This document shows, piece by piece, positions 7,177 through 15,196 of a DNA stretch of 64,000 bases. Numbering within the stretch: the stretch's first letter is position 1; each line of letters opens with the position of its first letter. Below the pieces are notes generated by a model. It had not been told where the DNA came from. It did not search any database and worked only from the letters and a program-made list of their open reading frames with translations. Origin of the DNA: Pseudomonadota bacterium (GTDB taxonomy: Bacteria > Pseudomonadota > Gammaproteobacteria > Burkholderiales > Rhodocyclaceae); contig JAKOTN010000003.1 of assembly GCA_029776255.1 (NCBI GenBank), positions 1 to 64,000 of the forward strand. Direction: 5' to 3'. Position numbers and translations under genes: made by a program.

Positions 7177-8346
7177 TCAGTAGGATCGCGGCAGTCCGAG
7201 CACATGCTCGGCGACGTAGGCGAGAATCAGGTTGGTGGAAATCGGCGCCACCTGATAGAGGCGCGTTTCGCGAAACTTGCGCTCGATGTCGTACTCGCAG
7301 GCGAAACCGAAGCCGCCGTGAAACTGGAGGCAGGCATTGGCCGCTTCCCACGAGGCCTTGGCCGCCAGATACTTGGCCATGTTGGCCTGCGGACCGCAGG
7401 GCTGCCCGGCGTCGAACCGGCGGCAGGCATCGTAACGCATCAGATTGGCGGCTTCGACCTCGATATGGGCTTCGGCGATCGGAAACTGCACGCCCTGGTT
7501 CTTCCCGATCGGACGGCCGAAAACCTCGCGCTCCCCGACGTAGGCGCAAATCGTGTCGATGAACCAGTAGCCGTCGCCGATGCACTCGGCGGCGATCAGC
7601 GCCCGCTCGGCGTTGAGGCCGTCGAGAAGGTAGCGGAAGCCCTGCCCCTCCTCGCCGATCAGGTTCTCGGCGGGAATTTCCAGATTATCGAAAAACAGCT
7701 CGCTGGTTTCGTGATTGACCATGTTCGGAATCGGCCGCGCGCTCAGGCCGTTGCCGAGCGCCTGCCGCAGATCGACGATGAACGCCGACAGCCCCGCCGA
7801 TTTTCCCGTCACCTCGGCCAGCGGCGTGGTGCGCGCCAGCAGGATCATCAGATCCGAGTGCCGGACCCGCGAAATCCACACTTTCTGACCGTTGACCACA
7901 TAGCGGTCGCCCCGCCGGACGGCGCTGGTCTTGATCCGGGTGGTGTCGCTGCCGGTGGTCGGCTCGGTGACGCCCATCGATTGCAGGCGCAATTCGCCGG
8001 CGGCGATTTTCGGCAGGTAGGCCGCCTTTTGCGCCGGCGAACCGTGCCGCAGCAAGGTGCCCATGTTGTACATCTGGCCGTGACAGACGGCGGAATTGCC
8101 ACCGCGGCGATTGATTTCCTCCAGAATCACCGACGCCTCGGTCAGGCCGAGACCGGAACCGCCATACGCCTTCGGAATCAGGGCCGCCAGCCAGCCGGCG
8201 CGGGTCAGCGCGTCGACAAAGGCCTCCGGATACGCGCGCTGCGCGTCGATGGCGCGAAAATACGCGGCGGGAAAACGCGCGCACAAGTCGCGCACGGCAT
8301 CGCGGATTTCGGGAAACGATTCGGCGGAAGCATCGGTCGTCGGCAT
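7177..8346 (-). CDS. Acyl-CoA dehydrogenase
   Basis: 389 aa FAD-dependent acyl-CoA dehydrogenase of normal length. It shows the N-terminal helical domain, the beta-domain motif MGVTEPTTGSDT and the C-terminal helices with VFGRPIGKNQGVQFPIAE and LQFHGGFGFACEYDIER. Near the C-terminus the usual YEGT segment holding the catalytic Glu reads YQVAPIST, so the base may sit elsewhere, as in isovaleryl-CoA-type enzymes. First gene of a two-gene minus-strand unit with the CoA-transferase 10 bases downstream. Confidence 0.9.
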   Translation of the reverse strand: MPTTDASAESFPEIRDAVRDLCARFPAAYFRAIDAQRAYPEAFVDALTRAGWLAALIPKAYGGSGLGLTEASVILEEINRRGGNSAVCHGQMYNMGTLLRHGSPAQKAAYLPKIAAGELRLQSMGVTEPTTGSDTTRIKTSAVRRGDRYVVNGQKVWISRVRHSDLMILLARTTPLAEVTGKSAGLSAFIVDLRQALGNGLSARPIPNMVNHETSELFFDNLEIPAENLIGEEGQGFRYLLDGLNAERALIAAECIGDGYWFIDTICAYVGEREVFGRPIGKNQGVQFPIAEAHIEVEAANLMRYDACRRFDAGQPCGPQANMAKYLAAKASWEAANACLQFHGGFGFACEYDIERKFRETRLYQVAPISTNLILAYVAEHVLGLPRSY

Positions 8347-8475
8347 GGCGGTCTCGGCGGATCAGCGGGTGGTGGCGAATGATCGCACAGCGGCGCCTTC
8401 ACGTCTCTCAAGGACACCGGGAGTCGATTCGAGCCCCGCCGCCCTGGGCTGCGACTGGATCGTTCCACTCTTTCT

Positions 8476-8724
8476 CTACGGCTTGGGCCACGCCACGGCG
8501 GCAAGGTGTCCGCCGCCTTCACCCGCCAGATCCCTCCGCCACTGGGCGACGATTTGCCACGACTTTTCCAGATCGGTGCGCAACATCAGATCGGAGCACG
8601 CCGCCGCATCGGGCGGCGCGTTCTTTCGGCAGATCGGGATGACGAGCCGAAGAATCTCCTCATACCGGGGATGCTGGGTCAGCGCTTCCTGCAACTCGGT
8701 GAGGTCTCTTGACGGTCGATTCAC
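8476..8724 (-). CDS. Small hypothetical protein
   Basis: 82 codons from GTG, beginning MNRPSRDLTELQEALTQHP. The first 65 residues look protein-like (amphipathic helices, Cys at 32 and 43, balanced charge) but I recognise no family, and the last 15 residues are low-complexity. No ribosome binding site is evident. It may be a real small gene or chance. Confidence 0.3.
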   Translation of the reverse strand: MNRPSRDLTELQEALTQHPRYEEILRLVIPICRKNAPPDAAACSDLMLRTDLEKSWQIVAQWRRDLAGEGGGHLAAVAWPKP

Positions 8725-8887
8725 TGTAATCTAAACGCTAGGCAAGCTCGGCCACGCTCGATTCTGGATCGATCCGCGCGCAGCTATCGACAGACAGCCA
8801 CCAGGCGAAAAGCCGCTGATGGCTTTTCCCGAGCGCCTTGATGGAAACCTCGCTCACCGCGTCCTCGGGAGCGAGCGTGGTCGGCGA

Positions 8888-8931
8888 GTTTTTCTGTTCC
8901 CCCAAGGTCCACCTCGGGAAACAGAAAAAAC
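8888..8931. repeat. Long imperfect inverted repeat (hairpin)
   Basis: GTTTTTCTGTTCCC (8888-8902 region) faces GGGAAACAGAAAAAAC (8916-8931) across a 13-14 base loop, with one base bulged in each A/T tract. It lies about 90 bases before a truncated Y1 transposase gene. It could be a bidirectional terminator, or a relic of the palindromic element on which such transposases act. Confidence 0.5.
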
Positions 8932-9017
8932 CGGAAAGCCGAACCGAGTGCTCCCTGAAACATCGCCGCCATGATAACGTCCGGCCTCCTGTCCCTTTTC
9001 TCGACGCCCTCCACACC

Positions 9018-9428
9018 ATGCCGCGCAGCCGTTACCGGGTCTTGCAAAGCAAGGCCCCCCATTTCCTGACCGCGACGGCCAATCACTGGCTGTCGTTATT
9101 CGCGCGGCCGCGGGTCGTGAACATCGTGCTCGACAGATGGCGCTTTTTGCAACGCGACAGCAACTTTCAACTCCACGGTTATGTGATCCTGGAAAACCAT
9201 CCGCACCTGATCGCCGCGGCGCCGGATTTGACCCGCGACATGCAACGCTTCAAAGCACATGTCGCCAAGGAGATCGTCGCTCATCTGCGGCGCCGCCGTT
9301 CGGAACGGGTGCTGGCCTTGCCGTCCATGCTGAAAAGGCCGCATAAAACCACCAGAAAAACGGTGCGAGACAAGGCGCGACCAGACAACAGGCGCGGCCT
9401 GGACTTTTTTGAAAGGAATCCCCGATGA
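9018..9428 (+). pseudogene. Truncated REP-associated tyrosine (Y1) transposase
   Basis: 136 codons from ATG 9018 (MPRSRYRVLQ). The N-terminal 95 residues match RAYT/Y1 transposases: HFLTATANHW, then HGYVILENHPHLI with the metal-binding HUH-type His-Pro-His at 61-63, then DMQRFKAHVAKEI. An intact member continues after LKRPHKT with about 60 residues including the YIHxNP segment that carries the nucleophilic Tyr. Here that part is replaced by an unrelated basic tail that stops at 9426-9428, inside the next gene's start. The protein should be catalytically dead. Confidence 0.7.
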
Positions 9429-10324
9429 GTGTCATTCCCGATCCGTCGCGCCGGCCTGGCGGCGAGGCGGCGGTTGTTGTCGAGCGCGACGTGCGTTGCG
9501 CGTCGCCCACCGGCCTGCATCGCGTGGTGTATGGCGAGTGGGGCGATCCGGAGAACCCGAACGTGCTGTTCTGTGTGCATGGCATGGCCCGCAACCGCCG
9601 CGATTTCGACGATCTGGCGCGGGCGATGGCCGGGGAGTACCGGGTGATTTGCCCGGATGTGGTCGGGCGCGGCCGCAGCGACTGGCTGACCGATCCCTTG
9701 GGCTACGATTATCCGCAGTACGTGGCGGACATGATGGTGCTGCTGGCGCGCATCGACGTGGACACCATCCACTGGCTGGGAACGTCGATGGGTGGCCTGA
9801 TCGGGATGTGGATCGCCAGCCAGCCGGAATCGCCGATTACCCGTCTGGTGCTCAACGATGTCGGCCCGCTGATTCCAGCGGCGTCGCTGCGGCGTATCGG
9901 CGAGCATCTGGGACGGGCGCCGAGATTCGACAGCCATCAGGACGCGGAGAATTATCTGCGGGTGGTCAGCAAGCCGTTCGGGCCCCTGACCGACGCGCAG
10001 TGGCGTCACCTGACCGAGTCCAGCCTGCGGCAGGCCGCCGACGGACGCCTGGAAATGCGTTACGACCCGGGTATCGGCGAGCCGTTCCGGCAACGGATGC
10101 GCGATGGCGACGTCGACCTGTGGCCGATCTATGATCGCATTCGCTGCCCGACGCTGGTGATTCGCGGGGCGGAGTCGGATTTGCTGACCCGGGAGACGCT
10201 GCACGAGATGGCGGCACGCGGTCCGCGCCCGCGGATCGTCGAAATCGACGCCGTCGGACACGCGCCGATGTTCCTCGATGCCGGGCAGATCGACATCGTG
10301 CGCGATTTCCTGCGCGGGCGCTGA
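9425..10324 (+). CDS. Alpha/beta hydrolase
   Basis: 299 aa. Alpha/beta-hydrolase fold: oxyanion-hole segment VHGMARNRRDF, nucleophile elbow GTSMGG (Ser catalytic), acid likely in RGAESDLL, and His in GHAPMF near the end. The ATG at 9425 has GAAAGGAAT 8-16 bases upstream. The next hydrolase begins 2 bases after its stop, so the two are co-transcribed. The substrate is unknown; esterase or C-C hydrolase are possible. Confidence 0.85.
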   Translation: MSVIPDPSRRPGGEAAVVVERDVRCASPTGLHRVVYGEWGDPENPNVLFCVHGMARNRRDFDDLARAMAGEYRVICPDVVGRGRSDWLTDPLGYDYPQYVADMMVLLARIDVDTIHWLGTSMGGLIGMWIASQPESPITRLVLNDVGPLIPAASLRRIGEHLGRAPRFDSHQDAENYLRVVSKPFGPLTDAQWRHLTESSLRQAADGRLEMRYDPGIGEPFRQRMRDGDVDLWPIYDRIRCPTLVIRGAESDLLTRETLHEMAARGPRPRIVEIDAVGHAPMFLDAGQIDIVRDFLRGR

Positions 10325-10326
10325 AG

Positions 10327-11100
10327 ATGGCCTTCGTCACCATCGACGGCGCCACGCTCGAATACGACGATCTGCCGGCGCGGCACGGCGGACGACCGAG
10401 CCTGGTCTTTCTCCACGAAGGGCTGGGCAGCGTCGCCATGTGGCGCGATTTCCCGGCGCGGGTGGCGGCGGCGACCGGCTGCCGGGTGTTCCAGTGGTCC
10501 CGGCAGGGGCACGGATGGTCCAGCCCGTTGCCGGCGCCGCGCACGCCGCGTTACTTGCACGAGGAAGCGGAGCGCCTGCCGACGCTGCTGGCCGCGCTGG
10601 CCATCGAGCGACCGCTGTTGATCGGCCATAGCGACGGCGGTTCAATCGCCCTGCTACACGCGGCGGCGTTCCCGGAACAGGTTGCCGGGGCGGTGGTGCT
10701 GGCGCCGCACGAGTTCGTCGAGGACAAGGCGCTCGACGGTATCCGTCGTGCCGGCATCTCTTACGCCAGCGGCGACTGGCGACAAAAACTGGGCCGTCAC
10801 CACCGCGACCCGGACGCGGTGTTCCACGCCTGGCACGACGTCTGGCTGGCGCCGGCCTATCGCACGTGGGACATCACCGCCTGCCTGCCGTCGATCCGTT
10901 GCCCGGTGTTGGCGATTCAGGGCGAGGACGACGAGTACGCGACGATGCGGCAGATCGAGTGCATCGCCGATGGCGCGGCGGAGGTCGAGCTACTGAAGCT
11001 GGCCAATTGCGGCCATTCGCCGCACCGCGACCAGCCGGAGGCGGTGTGCGAGGCAATCGTCCGTTTTCTGGCACGGCTGGACACCGGGGAGCCGGGTTGA
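10327..11100 (+). CDS. Alpha/beta hydrolase
   Basis: 257 aa, second member of a tandem pair with only limited similarity to the first. Oxyanion segment FLHEGLGSVAMW, nucleophile GHSDGG, acid in QGEDDEYA, His in NCGHSPHRDQP. The HEGLGS form of the oxyanion motif is shared with a proteobacterial hydrolase subgroup often annotated near benzoate or phenolic degradation genes, which is weak evidence for function. Start ATG 10327 is 2 bases after the previous stop. Confidence 0.85.
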   Translation: MAFVTIDGATLEYDDLPARHGGRPSLVFLHEGLGSVAMWRDFPARVAAATGCRVFQWSRQGHGWSSPLPAPRTPRYLHEEAERLPTLLAALAIERPLLIGHSDGGSIALLHAAAFPEQVAGAVVLAPHEFVEDKALDGIRRAGISYASGDWRQKLGRHHRDPDAVFHAWHDVWLAPAYRTWDITACLPSIRCPVLAIQGEDDEYATMRQIECIADGAAEVELLKLANCGHSPHRDQPEAVCEAIVRFLARLDTGEPG

Positions 11101-11140
11101 GAACCAGGTTGGAAGCCGGCCGGGCGGTGGGGAAACGATT

Positions 11141-11926
11141 CTATCGCCGCTCGCCGGGAGCCGGCCACTTTCTGGTCGCCGGGTCCTGCCGGTAGAACAT
11201 CGCCAGCTTGGCGTATAGCGCGGGGTAGTCGGCGAGCAGTTCGGCCGGGGTCTCGAAAAACGCCTCGCTCATCACCGCGAAGAATTCTCCGGGGTTTTCC
11301 GCGGCGTAAGGATCGAAAAAAGTCTCTTCGCCGGCCGCCTCGGCGGCATCCGCCAGCGCGCGGAAATCGTCGAAGGCCGCGAGCAGAACGTTTTGCCAAT
11401 CGGCGCGCGAGATCTCCGCCGGCAGCGGCGGGATGCCGTTCGGCTCGCCGGACAGCATGTCCAGTTTGTGGGCGAACTCGTGAATCACCACGTTGTACCC
11501 CTGGCCAGCCATCCGCGCATCCGACCAGGAAATCAGCAGCGGCCCGCCGTCCCAGGCTTCGCCGGACGCCACTTCGCGATACTCATGCACCACGCCGAAC
11601 TCGTCCTCGACGCAGCGCGGAATGATGAATTCGTCGGCATAGACGATCACCCCCACCCAGCCGCGATAGTAGTCCAGACCGAGGTTGAGGATCGGCAGGC
11701 AGCCCTGCGCGGCGATCGACACGCAGATCGCGTCGCTGAGTTCAAGGCCACCGGCGGCGGCGAACTCCTTGTCGGCAAGAAAATCCTCGACCAGGCCACG
11801 CAAGCGGCACTGCTCTTCGCGGGTGAGGGCATCGAGAAACGGCAGCGCCGACAGCGTCTCCTGCCACAAGTCATCGGGCACCGGCGGGCGACCGCCGCGC
11901 AACCGGTCGAACCACTTGCCGATCAT
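11141..11926 (-). CDS. mtfA: MtfA-like zinc-dependent peptidase
   Basis: 261 aa, M90 family. The zinc motif is HEFAH (H149, E150, H153), with a downstream acidic stretch FAVMSEAFFE supplying the third ligand. In Escherichia coli MtfA is a cytosolic aminopeptidase that binds the repressor Mlc; whether that partner exists here is unknown. The start ATG overlaps the stop of the upstream EamA gene by 4 bases (ATGA), so the two are translationally coupled on the minus strand. Confidence 0.88.
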   Translation of the reverse strand: MIGKWFDRLRGGRPPVPDDLWQETLSALPFLDALTREEQCRLRGLVEDFLADKEFAAAGGLELSDAICVSIAAQGCLPILNLGLDYYRGWVGVIVYADEFIIPRCVEDEFGVVHEYREVASGEAWDGGPLLISWSDARMAGQGYNVVIHEFAHKLDMLSGEPNGIPPLPAEISRADWQNVLLAAFDDFRALADAAEAAGEETFFDPYAAENPGEFFAVMSEAFFETPAELLADYPALYAKLAMFYRQDPATRKWPAPGERR

Positions 11927-12882
11927 GGCGTTTTCGCTCCCGGCCGTTTGGCCGTGGTCAGATAGATGCCGGCGAAAATCAACCCCATTCCAGCGTAGTG
12001 ATAGCCATGCGGGATTTCAGCGAGAAAAATCGCCGACAGCAGGGTCCCGAAAACCGGCATCAGATGCAGGAACAGGCTGGCTTTGCTGGCACCGACATCG
12101 GCCACCGCGCGGTTGTAGAACACGTAACCCAGAAATCCGGGGAACAAACCGGTGTAGACAATCCCGGCCAGCGAGCCGGCCGAGACGACGATGCGCTTGC
12201 CTTGTGCGATTTCCCAGGCGTAGGCCGGGGCCAGGGCGAGCAGGCCGACGACGGTGAAGGCGGCGAGCAACAGCATCGGATCGATGCCGGCCGGTCGCCA
12301 TTGCAGGCCGATGGTGTAAAACGCCCAGGTGAACACCGCGCCCAGCATCCACAGATCGCCAACGTTCGGACTCAAGGAGGCCAGCGCATGCAGGTCGCCG
12401 CGACAGACAATCGTCGTCACGCCCAACAAGGAGAGCAGCACCCCGAGCCACTCGATGCCGCGCAGGCGCTTGTCGAGAAACGCCCACGACAGGGCGATGG
12501 TGGCGACGGGGATGAACGAATTGAGCAGCACGGCATTGGTGGCCGGCGTGTGGTTGAGGCCGATATACGCCAGGGTGTTGTAACCGCCGACGCCGAGCAA
12601 CCCGAGAACGACGATGGCCGGCCAACCCCGCCGGAGCAAGGGCCACTGCGCGCGCAGATGCGGCAAGGCCAGCGGCAAGGTCAGCGCCAGGGCAATCGTC
12701 CAGCGCCAGAAGGCCAGCGACAGCGGCGGCACCTGGTCGCGAATGGCACGGCCAAGGACCATGTTGCCCGACCAGAACAAGGTGGTCAGCACCAGCAGCA
12801 AATACGGGTGATGGAGGCGGGCGACAATCGGGGAGCGCAAATCAACGGACCACGTATAAACACATAAGGACGCATTATGCAT
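11923..12882 (-). CDS. EamA/DMT-superfamily transporter
   Basis: About 320 aa with ten hydrophobic segments in two EamA repeats. The first helix is YLLLVLTTLFWSGNMVLG. Conserved repeat-end patterns include NTLAYIGLNHTPATNAVLL and YVFYNRAVADVGASKASLF. It is probably a metabolite or amino-acid exporter; the substrate is not predictable. The start is uncertain: ATG 12882 is used here, but the first helix begins only at residue 26, so TTG 12840 is also plausible, and an ATG at 12933 would overlap relA more deeply. None has a good ribosome binding site. Confidence 0.8.
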   Translation of the reverse strand: MHNASLCVYTWSVDLRSPIVARLHHPYLLLVLTTLFWSGNMVLGRAIRDQVPPLSLAFWRWTIALALTLPLALPHLRAQWPLLRRGWPAIVVLGLLGVGGYNTLAYIGLNHTPATNAVLLNSFIPVATIALSWAFLDKRLRGIEWLGVLLSLLGVTTIVCRGDLHALASLSPNVGDLWMLGAVFTWAFYTIGLQWRPAGIDPMLLLAAFTVVGLLALAPAYAWEIAQGKRIVVSAGSLAGIVYTGLFPGFLGYVFYNRAVADVGASKASLFLHLMPVFGTLLSAIFLAEIPHGYHYAGMGLIFAGIYLTTAKRPGAKTP

Positions 12883-15141
12883 GCGATGCGCGAACGACCA
12901 CTTATAATCAGACGCATGGTCTCCGTTATTCATTCAGTCGCCGCGCAAAGCGACTTGGAACACTCGCTGCAAACCCTCGCCGAAGGTCTTCCCCAGGCCG
13001 AGGCCGACCGGCTGCGCCAGGCGGCCGATTTGGTCCGCGAAGTCTACGGCGACAAACCGCTCGGCAGCGGCGAAAGCGTCTGGGGTCATGCGCTTGGAAT
13101 GGCCCTGATCGTCGCCGGTCTCAAGCTCGATGCCGATTGCCGTCTGGCAGCGCTTTTGTTTGCCGTGCCGGCGCTACGCGACCAAGGGCTGGCGCACATC
13201 GAAAAGCATTTCGGCCACGCGGTCGTCCATCTGGTCGACGGCATTTCGCGCCTGAGCCGGGTGCGGCCGATCACCCGCAATTTCGTCGCGCACTCCGCCG
13301 AAAGCAGCGACAAGAACCCGCAGGAAATGAAATCGCAGGTCGAAGTGCTGCGCAAGATGCTGCTGGCCATGGTCGAGGACATCCGCGTGGTGTTGCTGCG
13401 TCTGGCGTCGCGCACGCAGACCTTGCGCTATTACGCCGACGAACCCGACGATCTGCGAGTGCAGGTCGCGCGCGAGACCCTGGAACTGTATTCGCCACTC
13501 GCCAACCGACTGGGCGTCTGGGAACTGAAATGGGAACTCGAGGATCTGTCCTTCCGTTTCCTGCATCCGGCGATCTACAGGCAGATCGCGCAGCAGCTCG
13601 ACGAGAAGCGCACCGAACGCGAGCAGTTCATCGCCGAAGCGGTCAAGCGCCTGAAAGCGGAACTGTCCACCGTCGGCATCGTCAACGCCGAGGTTTATGG
13701 CCGGCCGAAACACATCTACAGCATCTGGAACAAGATGCGCAAGAAAGATGTCGGTTTTTCAGAAGTTTACGACGTGCGCGCGCTGCGCGTGATCGTCGAC
13801 GAGATCAAGGATTGCTACACCGCGCTGGGCATCGTGCATCACATCTGGTCGCCGATTTCAAAGGAGTTCGACGACTACATCTCGAACCCGAAAGGGAACG
13901 ACTACCGCTCGCTGCATACCGCCGTGCATTGCCCGGACGGGCGGGCGCTGGAGGTCCAGATTCGAACGCGCGCCATGCACCACCACGCGGAACTGGGCGT
14001 CGCCGCGCACTGGCGCTACAAGGAAGGCAGCAAGGCGACGCCGGAAGACCGCTACGACGAGAAAATCGCCTGGCTGCGGCAACTATTGACCTGGCGCGAC
14101 GAAGTCGCCGATTCCTCCGACTGGGTCAAGCACTATAAACAGGCGGCTTTCGACGAGACGGTCTACATCCTGACGCCGCAGGGACGCGTCGTCGACCTGC
14201 CGCGCGGCGCGACCCCGGTCGACTTCGCTTATCGGGTGCACACCGACATCGGCCACCGCTGCCGTGGCGCCAAGATCGACGGCGTGCTGTCGCCGCTGAA
14301 CACGCCCTTGGCCACCGGACAGCGCGTTGAAATCATCCTCGCCAAGCATGGCGGCCCTTCGCGCGACTGGCTCAACCCCACGCTCGGTTATCTGAACACG
14401 CATCGGGCGCGGGTGAAAGTCCGGCAGTGGTTCGCCGGTCTGGCGCTGGAGGACACTCTCGCCGAAGGCCGGGCGGTGGTCAGCCGCGAACTGCAACGGA
14501 TGGGCCAGACCAGCGTCAACCTCGACGATCTGGCGCTACGCATGGGTTTTGCCAAAAGCGAGGACCTGTTCATCGACGTGGCGCGCGCCAAATTGAACCT
14601 CCGCCAGCTGCAAGTGGCGGTGCGCGGCACCGAAATGCCGGTGGACGAGCGCGTGCTCGGCGACATGCCGGTGCGTCGGGTCCGGGCCAGCGACGTCGCC
14701 GAAAAAGGCGTGCTGATCGTCGGCGTCGGCCGCTTGCTGACCCAGATGGCCGGCTGCTGCAAACCGGTGCCGCCGGACCCGATCATCGGCTTCGTGACTC
14801 GCGGCAAGGGGGTGTCGGTCCATCGCGCGGACTGTAGCAATTTCGGCAACATGCGCTCGCTGTTTCCTGAACGGGTGATCGAAACCAGTTGGGGCGGACA
14901 CACCGACGGCGTGTTCGCGGTGGACATCGTCATCGATGCCCACGACCGGCAGGGATTGCTGCGCGATGTGTCGGACATTCTGGCCCGCGAGAAAATCAAC
15001 GTCATCGCGGTGAATACGCAGTCCAGACAAGGCCACGCGCACATGAGTTTTACCGCCGAGATCGACAGCATTCCGCATCTCAACCGCACCCTGACCTTGC
15101 TGCACACCGTCGACGGCGTGGTCGGCGCCCGTCGCGCCTGA
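12877..15141 (+). CDS. relA: RelA-type (p)ppGpp synthetase (GTP pyrophosphokinase)
   Basis: 754 aa. The N-terminal HD region (about 60-200) is degenerate: LLFAV at 93-97 replaces LLHDV, so hydrolase activity should be absent, as in RelA and unlike SpoT. The synthetase domain (about 240-385) has YGRPKHIYSIWNKM and SEVYDVRALRV. The TGS domain (about 425-490) starts ETVYILTPQG. A Cys-rich segment GCCKPVPPDP and a C-terminal ACT domain follow. It makes pppGpp/ppGpp on ribosomes stalled by uncharged tRNA. ATG 12877 is chosen because TAAGGA precedes it by 6 bases; ATG 12916 has no ribosome binding site. It is divergent from and overlaps the EamA start. Confidence 0.92.
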   Translation: MHAMRERPLIIRRMVSVIHSVAAQSDLEHSLQTLAEGLPQAEADRLRQAADLVREVYGDKPLGSGESVWGHALGMALIVAGLKLDADCRLAALLFAVPALRDQGLAHIEKHFGHAVVHLVDGISRLSRVRPITRNFVAHSAESSDKNPQEMKSQVEVLRKMLLAMVEDIRVVLLRLASRTQTLRYYADEPDDLRVQVARETLELYSPLANRLGVWELKWELEDLSFRFLHPAIYRQIAQQLDEKRTEREQFIAEAVKRLKAELSTVGIVNAEVYGRPKHIYSIWNKMRKKDVGFSEVYDVRALRVIVDEIKDCYTALGIVHHIWSPISKEFDDYISNPKGNDYRSLHTAVHCPDGRALEVQIRTRAMHHHAELGVAAHWRYKEGSKATPEDRYDEKIAWLRQLLTWRDEVADSSDWVKHYKQAAFDETVYILTPQGRVVDLPRGATPVDFAYRVHTDIGHRCRGAKIDGVLSPLNTPLATGQRVEIILAKHGGPSRDWLNPTLGYLNTHRARVKVRQWFAGLALEDTLAEGRAVVSRELQRMGQTSVNLDDLALRMGFAKSEDLFIDVARAKLNLRQLQVAVRGTEMPVDERVLGDMPVRRVRASDVAEKGVLIVGVGRLLTQMAGCCKPVPPDPIIGFVTRGKGVSVHRADCSNFGNMRSLFPERVIETSWGGHTDGVFAVDIVIDAHDRQGLLRDVSDILAREKINVIAVNTQSRQGHAHMSFTAEIDSIPHLNRTLTLLHTVDGVVGARRA
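12903..12908 (+). promoter_or_regulatory. TATAAT -10-like hexamer near relA
   Basis: A perfect TATAAT lies inside the 5' end of relA, 8 bases before an in-frame ATG at 12916. No good -35 element is seen. If used, it would give a near-leaderless shorter RelA; it may be chance. Confidence 0.2.
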
Positions 15142-15144
15142 CGT

Positions 15145-15187
15145 CCCGCCGGCTCGGCGGCGCCGGCGGGTGGGCGCGCACCCGCCG
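15145..15187. terminator. GC-rich overlapping hairpins between convergent relA and ppk
   Basis: CCCGCCGG (15145-15152) pairs with CCGGCGGG (15163-15170), while CGGCGGGT (15164-15171) can alternatively pair with ACCCGCCG (15180-15187). There is no T-run, so it is an atypical terminator, but it occupies the whole convergent gap. Confidence 0.35.
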
Positions 15188-15196
15188 GTTCCTCGC

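Noticed and set aside
5976-8382. Long open frames on the plus strand across the CoA-transferase and dehydrogenase genes
   Set aside because: They are antisense shadows of GC-rich genes with low-complexity Arg/Gly/Ala-rich translations and no family resemblance.
8784-9086. Minus-strand open frame of 100 codons opposite the RAYT start
   Set aside because: No ribosome binding site, no family resemblance, and it spans the long hairpin and the transposase start.
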